From assembly GCA_000648925.1 (NCBI GenBank), contig JFHF01000024.1, forward strand, positions 1 to 64,000: DNA of 64,000 nucleotides. The letters are read 5' to 3'. This document shows, piece after piece, positions 33,938-43,541 of the stretch (position 1 is the stretch's first letter; each line of letters begins with the position of its first letter). The position numbers were made by a program, and so were the translations under genes. The stretch is from Caballeronia jiangsuensis (GTDB taxonomy: Bacteria > Pseudomonadota > Gammaproteobacteria > Burkholderiales > Burkholderiaceae). The notes beneath the pieces were generated by a model. It saw nothing but the letters and a program-made list of their open reading frames with translations. It made no database searches and had not been told where the DNA came from.

Positions 33938-34915
33938 ATGCCGGTCATCGATCGGCCGCACAGGCTTCAGTCAAGCAACGGACCTATCATGAATCTCAAT
34001 CTCCTTTCGCATTCCGCGACGCCCGCGCGAGCGCCATTGATCGAACTGGAAGACCGGTGGCGCAGCCCGGCCGCCGTCCAGCCCGCGCGGCGTATCACGA
34101 TGGCGCGCTGGCTGCATCATGGCGAATCGCCGCTCGAAGTGTCCAGCGACGGCAGCGGCGCGTTTCATTGCGTCAGTCTGAATCTGAAGTGCGCGTCGCT
34201 GATCTTTCATCATGCGGGCCGCAAGCTGCTGCACGGGCGCGTGCCCGCGGGCGTCGTGCAGGTCACCGCGCCCGCGACACGCGTGAGCGCGGTGTTTCAG
34301 TCGGCGATGGACGTCCTGCACCTTTTCGTGCCGCAGGAAGCGTTGGCGGAGTGCCATGACGATCTCTTTCATCGTCCCCATGCGGGCGATATCGTTCTCG
34401 ACGATCCGAAGCTGATTCGCGATCCCGCGCTCGAACGGCTCGGCCAGACGCTCGCCGTGTGCAGGACCGAAGGCGCGGCGCTCGGCAGCATGTTCATCGA
34501 AAGCATTGGTCTTGCGATCGTGTCGCGGCTCGTCGCGCGTCATTTCGCGGCGCCCGTTGCGCGCGGACGCGAGCCATCGGCGTTGCCGCAATGGCGCATC
34601 AATCGCGTCTCCGAATTCGTCGATGCGCATCTCGCGGAGAACATCAGCCTCGCGGATATCGCGTCGAGCACGGGTCTCACGCGGATGCACTTCGCCGCGC
34701 AGTTCCGCCGCGCGACAGGCATGCGTCCGCACGAGTATCTGCTGCAAAAGCGCATCGAGCGTGCGCAGCAACTGCTGCGCACATCCAGGCACAGCATGCT
34801 CGATGTCGCGCTCTGCTGCGGCTTTCGCTCGCAGGCGCATTTCACGACGGTCTTCAAGCGACTTGTCGGCGCCACGCCGAAGCACTGGCAGACGAACACG
34901 CTCGACGCCGCGTGA
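33938..34915 (+). CDS. AraC-family transcription regulator
   Basis: A 325-residue regulator. The N-terminal 200 residues are a sensing domain without clear ligand motifs. The C-terminal double helix-turn-helix runs from about 222: RINRVSEFVDAHLAENISLA, then DIASSTGLTRMHFAAQFRRA for the first and MLDVALCCGFRSQAHFTTVF plus KRLVGATPKHWQ for the second, which match the AraC signature. The ATG at 33938 has ggag eight bases before it; a second ATG at 33989 is an alternative. The DUF3331 gene follows by 39 bases. Confidence 0.9.
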   Translation: MPVIDRPHRLQSSNGPIMNLNLLSHSATPARAPLIELEDRWRSPAAVQPARRITMARWLHHGESPLEVSSDGSGAFHCVSLNLKCASLIFHHAGRKLLHGRVPAGVVQVTAPATRVSAVFQSAMDVLHLFVPQEALAECHDDLFHRPHAGDIVLDDPKLIRDPALERLGQTLAVCRTEGAALGSMFIESIGLAIVSRLVARHFAAPVARGREPSALPQWRINRVSEFVDAHLAENISLADIASSTGLTRMHFAAQFRRATGMRPHEYLLQKRIERAQQLLRTSRHSMLDVALCCGFRSQAHFTTVFKRLVGATPKHWQTNTLDAA

Positions 34916-34954
34916 GCGGAGCGATCAACGACTTTCTTCGATAAGGAGCCGGAC

Positions 34955-35332
34955 ATGGCTGAAGCTGCAATCGCGCTCGATCCGTGGGCGCAGACGATCT
35001 TTCAACTGACGGCGCTGAATGACGGCGTGAACTTCGGGACGCCTTCGGCGAGGCGTCCCTTCACGCAAACGGGCGAGCGCCGCGTGACCGTGAAACTGAT
35101 CGAACGTCCGTCGACGACGACAGCGACGATCGAATGGCGCGACTCGACGCGCTGCTGCTACGGCGATCAGGTGTGGCGTGCGATGCGCGCGCGCACTGCT
35201 GGCGTGTGCGCGATGAGTGGCCGCGAGATTCGTCCGGGCGACCAGGTCTATGGGCCGAATCCGCGGCCGGTGCCGAGCAATGCGGGGGCGATGATTCTGG
35301 CGTCGGTGCTGGATCAGGCGGCGTCGTTGTGA
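34955..35332 (+). CDS. DUF3331 protein
   Basis: A 125-residue soluble protein. From about residue 40 it matches DUF3331, a small family mostly in Burkholderia: VKLIERPSTTTATIEWRDST, then RCCYGDQVWR, GVCAMSGREIRPGDQVYGPN. The cysteine pattern (CC at about 67, C in GVCAMSG) suggests a metal or disulphide site. Strong ribosome site aaggagc before ATG 34955. It probably shares an mRNA with the AraC gene. Function unknown. Confidence 0.85.
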   Translation: MAEAAIALDPWAQTIFQLTALNDGVNFGTPSARRPFTQTGERRVTVKLIERPSTTTATIEWRDSTRCCYGDQVWRAMRARTAGVCAMSGREIRPGDQVYGPNPRPVPSNAGAMILASVLDQAASL

Positions 35333-35363
35333 ATCGCTGATGCGCGCTGCCGCGAACGATCGG

Positions 35364-35504
35364 TCATTCGCCCGTGCGCATCCACAACGCTTCCACCAGC
35401 ACCAGAAACGCCGACAGACTGATGGTCAGGATCGGCCAGAGAACATGAAACATCGCCGTCATCGCAAACTGCGCGCGCGACAGGTCGAGTACGTGATCAG
35501 GCAT
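35364..35504 (-). pseudogene. N-terminal fragment of cytochrome bd ubiquinol oxidase subunit I
   Basis: 46 codons: MPDHVLDLSRAQFAMTAMFH, then VLWPILTISLSAFLVLVEAL and WMRTGE, then TGA at 35364-35366. This is the first membrane helix of CydA/CioA-type subunit I, including the heme-ligand-like histidine of FH-x-L-W-P. The normal protein continues for 400 residues; here nothing similar follows in any frame. Its ATG lies inside the last codons of the oxidoreductase gene (8-base overlap), so it should still be translated. It is either a deletion scar or a kept small membrane peptide. Confidence 0.75.
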
Positions 35505-37812
35505 ATCGGACGTCTTCGCGTTGAGGTTCGACGACCGTGCGCGCGACTCTCACAGGCACGGACTTGTACGACGGCGTGCGGCTCTGCGGATCGAATGCGT
35601 AGAGCGGCACGAGCGGATTCACTTCCGGGTAGTACGCGCCGCAGCAGCCATCGGGCAGCGAGTATTCCACGGCCTTGAAGTTGCGGATCACGCGCTCGAT
35701 CCCGTCATCGGCGATCGCGAAGATATCGACGCGATCGCCCGCATGCAGTCCGCGCTTCGTAAGCTCGCGCGGATTCATGAAGATCACGTCGCGCTGGCCG
35801 AACACGCCGCGATAGCGGTCCGAATGCGAATAGAGCGTGGTGTTGTATTGATCGTGGCTGCGCATCGTCGTAAGCGAGAGCGCATCGGGATCGTTCGGTG
35901 CGGGGTCTTCGTCGAGGCCGTCGAAGACGAGAAAGTTCGCGCGGCCGTTGTCCGTGTTCCATACGCGTTCGCGCGCGGACGACGTCAGATGAAAGCCGCC
36001 CGGCACACGGATGCGCGCGTTATACGCCTGGAAGATCGGGAACACGATCTCGATCGCATCGCGGATACGGTCGTAGTTCGCGACGAGATGTTCCCACGGC
36101 ACGCGCGACCGTGCGCCGAGCGTCGCGCGCGCGATGCCCGCGACGATGGCCGGCTCGCTCAGCAGATGCGGCGATGCGGGCTCGTTGCGCCCGGCGGACG
36201 CATGCACCATCGACATCGAATCCTCGACGGTGATCGATTGCGGTCCATCCGCCTGAATATCGATTTCTGTGCGGCCGAGGCACGGCAGAATCAACGCGTC
36301 GCGGCCATGCACGAGATGACTTCTGTTCAGCTTCGTCGCGATATGCACGGTGAGGTCGAGCCCGCGCATCGCGCTCTGCATGCGCGCCCAATCTGGAATC
36401 GCGGCCGCGAAGTTGCCGCCGAGGGCCACGAATACTTTCGCTTCGCCGCGCATCATCGATTCGAGCGTGGCGACCACATCGTTGCCGTGCTTCTTTGGCG
36501 GCGTGAAACCGAACGCGCGCTCGATGCCCGCGATGAGCTGCGCATTCGGCTTCTCCGTGATGCCGACCGTGCGATTGCCCTGCACGTTCGAATGCCCGCG
36601 CACCGGACAGATGCCCGCGCCCGGTCGTCCGATGTTGCCGCGCAGGAGCGCGAGATTCGCGATCTGCTGCACGGCTTCGGTGCCGCGACGATGCTGCGTG
36701 ATGCCCATGCCATACACGAGAATCGCATTGTCGGCGCGCATGTAGATGTTCGCGGCATTCGTGAGCGCGTCGCGCGTGAGGCCCGAATGGCGCTCGATAG
36801 CGTCCCAGGGTGTAGCGCGCAAATCCGCGAGCAGTGCGTCGATGCCGTGCGTATGGCCTTCGATGAACGCGATGTCCAGCACGCGCGGCGTGTCGGCGAG
36901 GATGGCTTCGTCGTCCGCTTCGACGATCGCCTTCATCATGCCTTTCAGCGCGGCCACGTCGCCGCCTACGCGCACCTGATAGAGAAACGAGCTGATATTC
37001 GTGAAGCCGAGCGTCGCCATTTCCACCGGGTTTTGCGGCGACGCGAAGCGTTCCAGCGCGCGCTCGCGAAACGGATTGAACGATACGATCTTCGCACCGC
37101 GCCGCGACGCCGAATGCAGATCGCTCATCATGCGCGGGCTGTTCGTGCCGGGATTCTGGCCGAAGATGAAGATCGCGTCTGCATGTTCGAAGTCTTCGAG
37201 CAGCACCGTGCCCTTGCCGACGCCGATCGATTGCGGCAAGCCCACGCTCGTCGCTTCGTGACACATGTTCGAGCAGTCGGGAAAGTTGTTGGTGCCGAAC
37301 TCGCGCACGAAGAGCTGATACAGAAACGCCGCTTCGTTCGATGCGCGACCGGACGTATAAAAATCCGCTCGATCGGGATGATCGAGCGCATTCAGATGAC
37401 GACCGACGAGCGCGAAGGCCTCGTCCCATTCGATCGGCACGTATCGGTCGGAAGCGGCTTCATAGACCATCGGATGCGTGAGACGGCCCGCCATTTCGAG
37501 GTCGTAGTCGTTCCACGCGGCAAGCTCGGACACGCTATGCTGCGCGAAGAACTCGGGCGTGCAGCGCATCGCAGTGGCTTCCCATGCAACGGCCTTCGCG
37601 CCGTTCTCACAGAATTCGAACGACGACGTATGTTTCGGATCGGGCCACGCGCAGCCGGGACAATCGAAGCCTTGCGGCTGATTCATATGCAGGAGCGTTT
37701 TCGCGCCGGACACGGGAATGCCCTGAATCTTCAGCGCCTCGCCTGTCGCCTTCAGCGCGCCCCAGCCGCCGGCGGGTTCGCTGTAGATCCGGATAACTTT
37801 CTTTTCGCTCAT
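35497..37812 (-). CDS. FdhF/YdeP-family molybdopterin oxidoreductase
   Basis: A 771-residue enzyme of the formate dehydrogenase alpha-subunit superfamily. N-terminal cluster region QGFDCPGCAWPDPKHT; molybdopterin domain with NNFPDCSNMCHEATSVGLPQ, GQNPGTNSPRMMSDLH, GMGITQHRRGTEAVQQIANL, RGNIGRPGAGICPVRGHSNV; and the C-terminal MopB domain with GVFGQRDVIFMNPREL and GAYYPEVNPLVPLYAFDPQS. It has no selenocysteine or classical formate dehydrogenase partners nearby. In E. coli, YdeP is linked to acid resistance; the substrate is unproven. The ATG at 37812 follows gaagg. Divergent from the GGDEF-EAL gene. Confidence 0.9.
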   Translation of the reverse strand: MSEKKVIRIYSEPAGGWGALKATGEALKIQGIPVSGAKTLLHMNQPQGFDCPGCAWPDPKHTSSFEFCENGAKAVAWEATAMRCTPEFFAQHSVSELAAWNDYDLEMAGRLTHPMVYEAASDRYVPIEWDEAFALVGRHLNALDHPDRADFYTSGRASNEAAFLYQLFVREFGTNNFPDCSNMCHEATSVGLPQSIGVGKGTVLLEDFEHADAIFIFGQNPGTNSPRMMSDLHSASRRGAKIVSFNPFRERALERFASPQNPVEMATLGFTNISSFLYQVRVGGDVAALKGMMKAIVEADDEAILADTPRVLDIAFIEGHTHGIDALLADLRATPWDAIERHSGLTRDALTNAANIYMRADNAILVYGMGITQHRRGTEAVQQIANLALLRGNIGRPGAGICPVRGHSNVQGNRTVGITEKPNAQLIAGIERAFGFTPPKKHGNDVVATLESMMRGEAKVFVALGGNFAAAIPDWARMQSAMRGLDLTVHIATKLNRSHLVHGRDALILPCLGRTEIDIQADGPQSITVEDSMSMVHASAGRNEPASPHLLSEPAIVAGIARATLGARSRVPWEHLVANYDRIRDAIEIVFPIFQAYNARIRVPGGFHLTSSARERVWNTDNGRANFLVFDGLDEDPAPNDPDALSLTTMRSHDQYNTTLYSHSDRYRGVFGQRDVIFMNPRELTKRGLHAGDRVDIFAIADDGIERVIRNFKAVEYSLPDGCCGAYYPEVNPLVPLYAFDPQSRTPSYKSVPVRVARTVVEPQREDVRYA

Positions 37813-38060
37813 GTCCTTCGCCTCGCCAACGATGCAATTCGTTGATTGCGATGATCGTCGTTCGGCGTGAGGCGGCTTTGCGTAATCGCGCGCCGCTTTT
37901 GCGAAGCGCACGGGCGCCGCGCTGGCATAAAGTTTCCCGCCCCCGGGCCGATAGCGCATAAGGAACCAAGCGCGGCGCACCGTCGCGGCGCGGGCCACAG
38001 CCGAGTCGGGGCGCACGAAAAAGCAGTCGCAAAAGACTGATACGAAACGAGAGAGGGCCG

Positions 38061-40160
38061 ATGACTGGTGTCTACAATCCGCTGCTGGTCAGCCTGTCGC
38101 TCGTGGTCGCGTTTCTCGCGTCCTACACGGCGATGGAGCTGTCCGGCGGCCTGAATGCGCTCGCGAGCGCGAAACGCCGCCCGGCATGGCTCGCCGGCGG
38201 CGCGGTGTCGATGGGCGTCGGCATCTGGTCGATGCACTTCATCGGCATGCTCGCGTTCTCCCTGCCGATCGCCGTCGGCTACGATTTTTCCATCACCGCT
38301 GCGTCGCTCGTCCTCGCGATCGGCGTGTCGTTCATCGCGCTCGCCACCGCAAGCCGGGGCGCGCTGTCCAGTTCGCGCCTCGTCGTGGCCGGCACGACCA
38401 TGGGCGTGGGCGTCGCCGCGATGCACTTCACCGGCATGCACGCGATGCAGATGTCGCCCGGCATCGACTACACCGTATGGAAGCTCGTGCTCTCCGTGGC
38501 GGTCGCGATCGTCGCGTCGATCGCGGCGCTCTGGCTCGCCTTCACGCTGCGCGCATCGGACGTGGAGAACCTCGTCGTCAAGCGGCTCGGCGCGGCCGTC
38601 ATCATGGCGATCGCGATCACGGGCATGCATTATCTCGGCATGGACGCGGCCAACTTCGCCTCGGAGAGCCTGTGCCTCGCCGACGCCAAGCTCGACGCGA
38701 ACTGGCTCGCGCTCGTCGTCACGGCGATGTCGTTCACGGTGCTCGTCGGCACGCTCGCCTTGCTCGGCTTTCATACGAGCAGCCTGTCGATATCATTGAA
38801 GCGCGCGAACCGGCAACTGCACTATCTCGGCACGCACGATGCCCTGACGAACCTGCCGAATCGCCAGCAACTTTCCTTGCGCATCGCGCAGGCGATCGCC
38901 GACAGCGCGCGCCGCGCGTCGCCGTTCGCGGTGCTGTTCATCGATCTCGACGGATTCAAGTCGATCAACGATTCGCTCGGTCACGGCGTGGGCGACGATC
39001 TGCTCCAGGTCTGCGCCGAACGCTTGCGCCAGGACCTGCGTCATACCGACATGGTCGCGCGGCTCGGCGGCGACGAATTCGTGATCGTCGTCGAGAACGC
39101 GGCGGAGATATCGTCCGCCGTCGCGGTTGCCAATGGCGTGTTGCGGCGGCTGTCGCAGGAGATCGTGGTCAACGGTTTGCCGCTGCGCGTGAGCGCGAGC
39201 ATCGGCATCGCGTTTCATCCGCGCGACGGCGCCAATGCCGAAGAAGTGCTGCATAGCGCGGACGCCGCCATGTATGCCGCCAAGCAGAGCGGGCGCAACA
39301 CGTACCGCGTGTTCGAGCCGCAGATGAATCACACCGCGCTCAGGTCGTTGATCCTGCAGCGCGACCTGCATCGCGCGTTGAGCGACGACGAATTGAGCCT
39401 GTCGTTCCAGCCGAAGTTCAGCGTCGCATCGCAATCGGTGACGGGCGTCGAGGCGCTGATTCGCTGGCGTCATCCGGAGCTCGGCGAGATCGCGCCGCTC
39501 GAATTCATTCCGATCGCGGAGCGCTCGGGCCTCATCGTCGAGATCGGCGACTGGGTGTTGCGCGAAGTGTGCCGCAATATAGCGCGATGGGATGCCGATG
39601 GACTGCCCGCGATTCCCGTATCGGTGAATCTGTCGCCGATCCAGTTCAACGTGCCCGATCTCGTCGCGCGCATCGACGCGCTGATCGGCGCGGCGAGCGT
39701 GCAACCGTCGCGCCTGATGTTCGAGATCACCGAAACCACGGCGATGCAGAACGTCGAAAAGACGAGCCATACAATCGAGGCGCTGCAGGCGCGCGGCTAT
39801 GCCGTGGCCGTCGACGATTTCGGCACCGGCTATTCGAGCCTCGGCTATCTGCAGCGTTTTCGCTTCGACCAGATCAAGATCGACGGCTCGTTCGTGCGCG
39901 ATCTCGATGTCGCGGGGCAGCGTGGCAGCGCGTTGCTGTCGGCGGTCGTGACGCTGGCGCGCGCATTGCAGATCGAGGTCGTCGCGGAAGGCGTGGAGAC
40001 GGAGTCGCAATTCCGCACGCTCGGTGAACTCGAATGCGATCAGATGCAGGGCTTCTTGCTGAGCCGGCCGATGCCCGCGGCGGAACTTCCGGGCTTCCTG
40101 AGCGGGATGGCGGGACGTATCGTGGGGGCGGGACGCGTGTGCGTCGCGCCTGCCGTGTAA
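38061..40160 (+). CDS. MHYT-GGDEF-EAL cyclic-di-GMP protein
   Basis: A 699-residue inner-membrane protein. About 1-245 are seven membrane helices with MHYT motifs (MHFIGM, MHFTGM, MHYLGM), thought to bind copper and sense O2, CO or NO. The GGDEF domain follows (THDALTNLPNRQQL, FIDLDGFKSINDSLGHGVGD, RLGGDEFVIVVE near residue 335), then the EAL domain (GVEALIRWRHPELGE near 463, VNLSPIQF, AVDDFGTGYSSLGYL, IKIDGSFVRDL, VAEGVE). Both catalytic motifs are intact, so synthesis and breakdown of cyclic-di-GMP are both possible. Strong gagagaggg ribosome site. Confidence 0.95.
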   Translation: MTGVYNPLLVSLSLVVAFLASYTAMELSGGLNALASAKRRPAWLAGGAVSMGVGIWSMHFIGMLAFSLPIAVGYDFSITAASLVLAIGVSFIALATASRGALSSSRLVVAGTTMGVGVAAMHFTGMHAMQMSPGIDYTVWKLVLSVAVAIVASIAALWLAFTLRASDVENLVVKRLGAAVIMAIAITGMHYLGMDAANFASESLCLADAKLDANWLALVVTAMSFTVLVGTLALLGFHTSSLSISLKRANRQLHYLGTHDALTNLPNRQQLSLRIAQAIADSARRASPFAVLFIDLDGFKSINDSLGHGVGDDLLQVCAERLRQDLRHTDMVARLGGDEFVIVVENAAEISSAVAVANGVLRRLSQEIVVNGLPLRVSASIGIAFHPRDGANAEEVLHSADAAMYAAKQSGRNTYRVFEPQMNHTALRSLILQRDLHRALSDDELSLSFQPKFSVASQSVTGVEALIRWRHPELGEIAPLEFIPIAERSGLIVEIGDWVLREVCRNIARWDADGLPAIPVSVNLSPIQFNVPDLVARIDALIGAASVQPSRLMFEITETTAMQNVEKTSHTIEALQARGYAVAVDDFGTGYSSLGYLQRFRFDQIKIDGSFVRDLDVAGQRGSALLSAVVTLARALQIEVVAEGVETESQFRTLGELECDQMQGFLLSRPMPAAELPGFLSGMAGRIVGAGRVCVAPAV

Positions 40161-40404
40161 GCGGCGATCTCTACGTTCTTGCGCGCAAGAAGCCTTTGAA
40201 AAGCGCACGCCGCCATACGGTGCAGCACGGCGCCGCGTCCGTGAATCGATCCGCCGTGCATACGCTAAAACACCGGTCGCATCGACAAGACCCGCATTCG
40301 ATCGCCATCAATACTCCTTCCATACGCGGCACATCCGCCGCGTTATGCGCCGCGCCGTGCATGAACGGCGCCGCCCGATCCAGCATCTCGAAGGAGTCAA
40401 AGCA

Positions 40405-41226
40405 ATGGCCACATTCACACTGAAAGACGGAACCGAACTGTTCTACAAGGACTGGGGCTCGGGCCAGCCGGTCGTCTTCTCTCACGGCTGGCCGCTCAAC
40501 GCGGACGCGTGGGATTCGCAAATGATGTATCTCGCGGAGCGCGGCTATCGCGTGATCGCGCATGACCGGCGCGGTCACGGCCGTTCCAGCCAGCCGTGGG
40601 ACGGCAACGACATGAGCCGCTATGCGGACGATCTCGCCGAACTCGTCGATCATCTCGACGTGAAAGATGCCGTGTTCGTCGGCCATTCGACGGGCGGCGG
40701 CGAAGTCGCGCGCTATATCGGCCGTCACGGCACGAAGCGCGTGAAGAAGGCGGTGCTGATCTCGGCGGTGCCGCCGCTCATGCTCAAGACCGAAGCCAAC
40801 CCCGGCGGCCTGCCGCTCTCCGTGTTCGACGATATCCGCAAGGGCGTCATCGGCAATCGCTCGCAGTTCTTCAATGATCTGGCGACGCCGTTCTTCGGCT
40901 TCAATCGCGAGGGCGCGAAGGTGTCGCAAGGCACGATCGACTGGTTCTGGCTCGCCGGCATGCAATGCTCGATCAAGAGCGCCTACGACTGCATCAAGGC
41001 GTTCTCGGAAACGGACTTCACCGAGGACCTGAAGAAGATGACGATCCCGACGCTCGTGCTGCAAGGAGACGCCGACCAGATCGTGCCGATCGACGATTCC
41101 GGCAAGCTCTCCGCGAAGATCGTCCCCGATGGCTCGCTCACGATCATTCCCGGCGCGCCGCATGGCATGTGCACGACCCACGCCGATACGGTCAACGAGT
41201 ACCTTCTCGCGTTCATCCGCAAGTGA
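40405..41226 (+). CDS. Alpha/beta hydrolase (non-heme chloroperoxidase/arylesterase type)
   Basis: A 273-residue cytoplasmic enzyme. FYKDWGSGQPVVFSHGWPLN opens the fold with the oxyanion stretch; nucleophile elbow VGHSTGGGE; acid in LVLQGDADQIVPI; histidine in IIPGAPHGMC. The typical HDRRGHGRSSQPW strand is also present. Such enzymes are perhydrolases or esterases and often induced by oxidative stress. ATG 40405 has an aaggag ribosome site. Confidence 0.93.
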   Translation: MATFTLKDGTELFYKDWGSGQPVVFSHGWPLNADAWDSQMMYLAERGYRVIAHDRRGHGRSSQPWDGNDMSRYADDLAELVDHLDVKDAVFVGHSTGGGEVARYIGRHGTKRVKKAVLISAVPPLMLKTEANPGGLPLSVFDDIRKGVIGNRSQFFNDLATPFFGFNREGAKVSQGTIDWFWLAGMQCSIKSAYDCIKAFSETDFTEDLKKMTIPTLVLQGDADQIVPIDDSGKLSAKIVPDGSLTIIPGAPHGMCTTHADTVNEYLLAFIRK

Positions 41227-41235
41227 AGGGGCGCG

Positions 41236-42453
41236 TCATTGCATCGCGTCTTCCACCAGTTCGATCCAGTGACGCACGCCGGTGCGTCCCGCGCCCGCGA
41301 GATGCGTCTGGCAGCCGATGTTCGCCGTGACGATCATCTCGGGCGCGCCGCTTTCGAGCGCGTCCAGCTTGCGGTCGCGCAGTTGCATCGATAGTTCGGG
41401 CTGCGTGATCGAGTAAGTGCCCGCCGAGCCGCAGCACAGATGCGCATCGGGGACGGCGGTCAGATCGTAGCCGAGACGCGTGAGAATCGCTTCCACCGCG
41501 CCGCCGAGCTTTTGTGCATGTTGCAGCGTGCACGGGCAATGAAACGCGATGCGGCGTCGCTCGGAGGACTTGAGCGCATCGAGCGGCTCCGCGCCGAGCA
41601 CTTCGACGAGATCGCGCGCCAGTTCGCTCACGCGCTCAGCCTTCGCCGCGTATTGCGGATCGTCCCGCAGCAAGTGGCCGTATTCCTTGATGAACGCGCC
41701 GCAGCCGCTCGCGGTCTGCACGATGGCTTCCGCGCCCGCTTCGATCGCGGGCCACCAGGCGTCGATATTGCGCCGCGCGCGCATCAGTCCCGCTTCCTGC
41801 GCGTTGAGGTGATAGTCGGTTGCGCCGCAACAGCCCGCGCGTGGCGCATCGATCACGCTGATGCCGAGACGATCGAGCACACGCGCGGTCGCCGCGTTGG
41901 TGTTCGGCGACAGGGAAGGCTGCACGCAGCCTTCGAGCATCAGCACGCGGCGTGTGTGACGAGCGGCTGGCCGCGACTTGGCCGCGATGGTCTTCGCGGG
42001 AATCTTCTGGCGCAACGCGGCCGGCATCAGCGGACGCGCGATACGGCCCGCCTTCAGGAGCGCATCGAACACGGCGGGGCGCGGTATCACATGACGCAGG
42101 CCGTGGCGCAACATGCGCTCGCGTGCGGGACGCGGCACGCGACGTTCGAGTTCAGCGCGGCCGATATCGAGCAGCGCGTGATACGTGACGCCCGAAGGAC
42201 AGGTCGTTTCGCAGTTGCGGCAGGTGAGGCAGCGGTCGAGATGCAACTGCGTTTTATCGGTGACGGGCTCGCCTTCGAGCATCTGCTTGATGAGGTAGAT
42301 GCGCCCGCGCGGGCCGTCCAGTTCGTTGCCCAGCAACTGATACGTCGGGCATGTCGCGTTGCAGAAGCCGCAATGCACGCACGAACGAAGTATGTCTTCC
42401 GCTTCCTTCGCGCGCGCGAGTGTCTTTGCTTCGTCGCTGAGATTCGTTTGCAT
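41236..42453 (-). CDS. glcF: Glycolate oxidase iron-sulfur subunit
   Basis: A 405-residue subunit. Two ferredoxin-like 4Fe-4S motifs near the N-terminus (CVHCGFCNATCP and CLTCRNCETTCP) and two CCG domains (GCVQPSLSPN with PRAGCCGATD, then CPCTLQHAQ with HLCCGSAGTY). It passes electrons from the flavin subunits GlcD/GlcE to the membrane quinone. Length matches GlcF. It is the third gene of glcDEF; 20 bases separate it from glcE. Confidence 0.96.
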   Translation of the reverse strand: MQTNLSDEAKTLARAKEAEDILRSCVHCGFCNATCPTYQLLGNELDGPRGRIYLIKQMLEGEPVTDKTQLHLDRCLTCRNCETTCPSGVTYHALLDIGRAELERRVPRPARERMLRHGLRHVIPRPAVFDALLKAGRIARPLMPAALRQKIPAKTIAAKSRPAARHTRRVLMLEGCVQPSLSPNTNAATARVLDRLGISVIDAPRAGCCGATDYHLNAQEAGLMRARRNIDAWWPAIEAGAEAIVQTASGCGAFIKEYGHLLRDDPQYAAKAERVSELARDLVEVLGAEPLDALKSSERRRIAFHCPCTLQHAQKLGGAVEAILTRLGYDLTAVPDAHLCCGSAGTYSITQPELSMQLRDRKLDALESGAPEMIVTANIGCQTHLAGAGRTGVRHWIELVEDAMQ

Positions 42454-42473
42454 ATCGATGCCTGTCGATAACG

Positions 42474-43541
42474 TCAGTAGTCGGCGTACATCCGGCCGGG
42501 GTTGAACACGCCGTGCGGGTCCAGGCGCTGCTTCAATTGCCGATGAAAACGCATGAGCGGTGCGGCGAGCGGATGAAACGGATCGGCTGCGGCGCCGGGC
42601 GTGAAGCACGTCGCGTGTCCGCCCGCCGCGCTCGCGATGCCGCGAACGACATCGGCGCTCGCATCGCTCTTGAGCCAGCGTTGCGCGCCGCCCCAGTCGA
42701 GCATCACGGCGCCGGGCATGTCGATGAGCGGCGTATCGTTCGGCAAGGACAAGCGCCAGAGCGGGCGTTCGTCGCTGAAGAAGGGCAGACGTTGCTCGCG
42801 CAGAGCGGACCAGAACTGCGCGTCGAGATGTTCTCCACCGATGCGATCCGTCGCCGCGCGCACCGAGCCCGCGCCGCCTTCCAGGCGCAGATGCAGGCGG
42901 CCATCGACATGACATGCGCCGCTCACGGGCAACGCCGCCTTGCGCCAGGAAGCAAGCTCGCGCATCGCCTCGGCTGCATCGAGCGCGAGCGACAGACACC
43001 GCGTTTCGCGCGGCTTCGGCAGCACTTTCAACGACACTTCCGTGATGAGACCGAGACAGCCGAAGCTGCCGCTCATCAAACGCGAGACGTCGTAACCGGC
43101 GACGTTCTTCATCACCTGTCCGCCGAAACGCAGATGCTTGCCTTCGCCCGTCACGATGCGGCAGCCGAGCATGAAGTCGCGCACCGATCCTGCCCACGGC
43201 CGGCGCGGACCCGACAAACCAGCAGCAACGGCACCGCCGATGGTCGCGGCTTCATCGAAGGCGGGCGGCTCGCACGGCAGCATCTGACCGGCTTCGTCGA
43301 GTATCGCGTTCAGTTCGGCGAGCGGCGTGCCCGCGCGTGCCGTGACGACGAGTTCGCTCGGGTCATAGCTGACGATACCGCGATGAGAGCGCGTGTCGAT
43401 CTCGTCGCCGTGCACGGGCCTGCCGATATGCAGCTTGCTGTCGCCGCCGCGGATACGCAGTGGCCGCTTTCGTGCGATCGCGTCTTGCACTTGATCGACG
43501 AGTCGCGCGCTGTCGTCGATGGAGATGAGGTCGCGTCGCAT
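42474..43541 (-). CDS. glcE: Glycolate oxidase FAD-binding subunit
   Basis: A 355-residue flavoprotein: FAD-binding type 4 domain with RPLRIRGGDSKLHIGRPV, VVTARAGTPLAELNAILDEA, FDEAATIGGAVAAGLSGPRR and MKNVAGYDVSRLMSGSFG. It forms the glycolate dehydrogenase with GlcD and GlcF (glycolate to glyoxylate). Its ATG shares a base with the stop of glcD (TGATG), so translation is coupled. It ends VFNPGRMYADY, as in GlcE. Confidence 0.95.
   Translation of the reverse strand: MRRDLISIDDSARLVDQVQDAIARKRPLRIRGGDSKLHIGRPVHGDEIDTRSHRGIVSYDPSELVVTARAGTPLAELNAILDEAGQMLPCEPPAFDEAATIGGAVAAGLSGPRRPWAGSVRDFMLGCRIVTGEGKHLRFGGQVMKNVAGYDVSRLMSGSFGCLGLITEVSLKVLPKPRETRCLSLALDAAEAMRELASWRKAALPVSGACHVDGRLHLRLEGGAGSVRAATDRIGGEHLDAQFWSALREQRLPFFSDERPLWRLSLPNDTPLIDMPGAVMLDWGGAQRWLKSDASADVVRGIASAAGGHATCFTPGAAADPFHPLAAPLMRFHRQLKQRLDPHGVFNPGRMYADY

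Noticed and set aside
35521..37845. Plus-strand open frame of about 774 codons
   Set aside because: Antisense to the FdhF-type oxidoreductase, which has all family motifs. The composition is that of a shadow frame.
42454..43197. Long N-terminal extension of the glcF frame
   Set aside because: It lies inside glcE in another frame. GlcF starts with MQTNLSDEAK at 42453, the usual length for the family.
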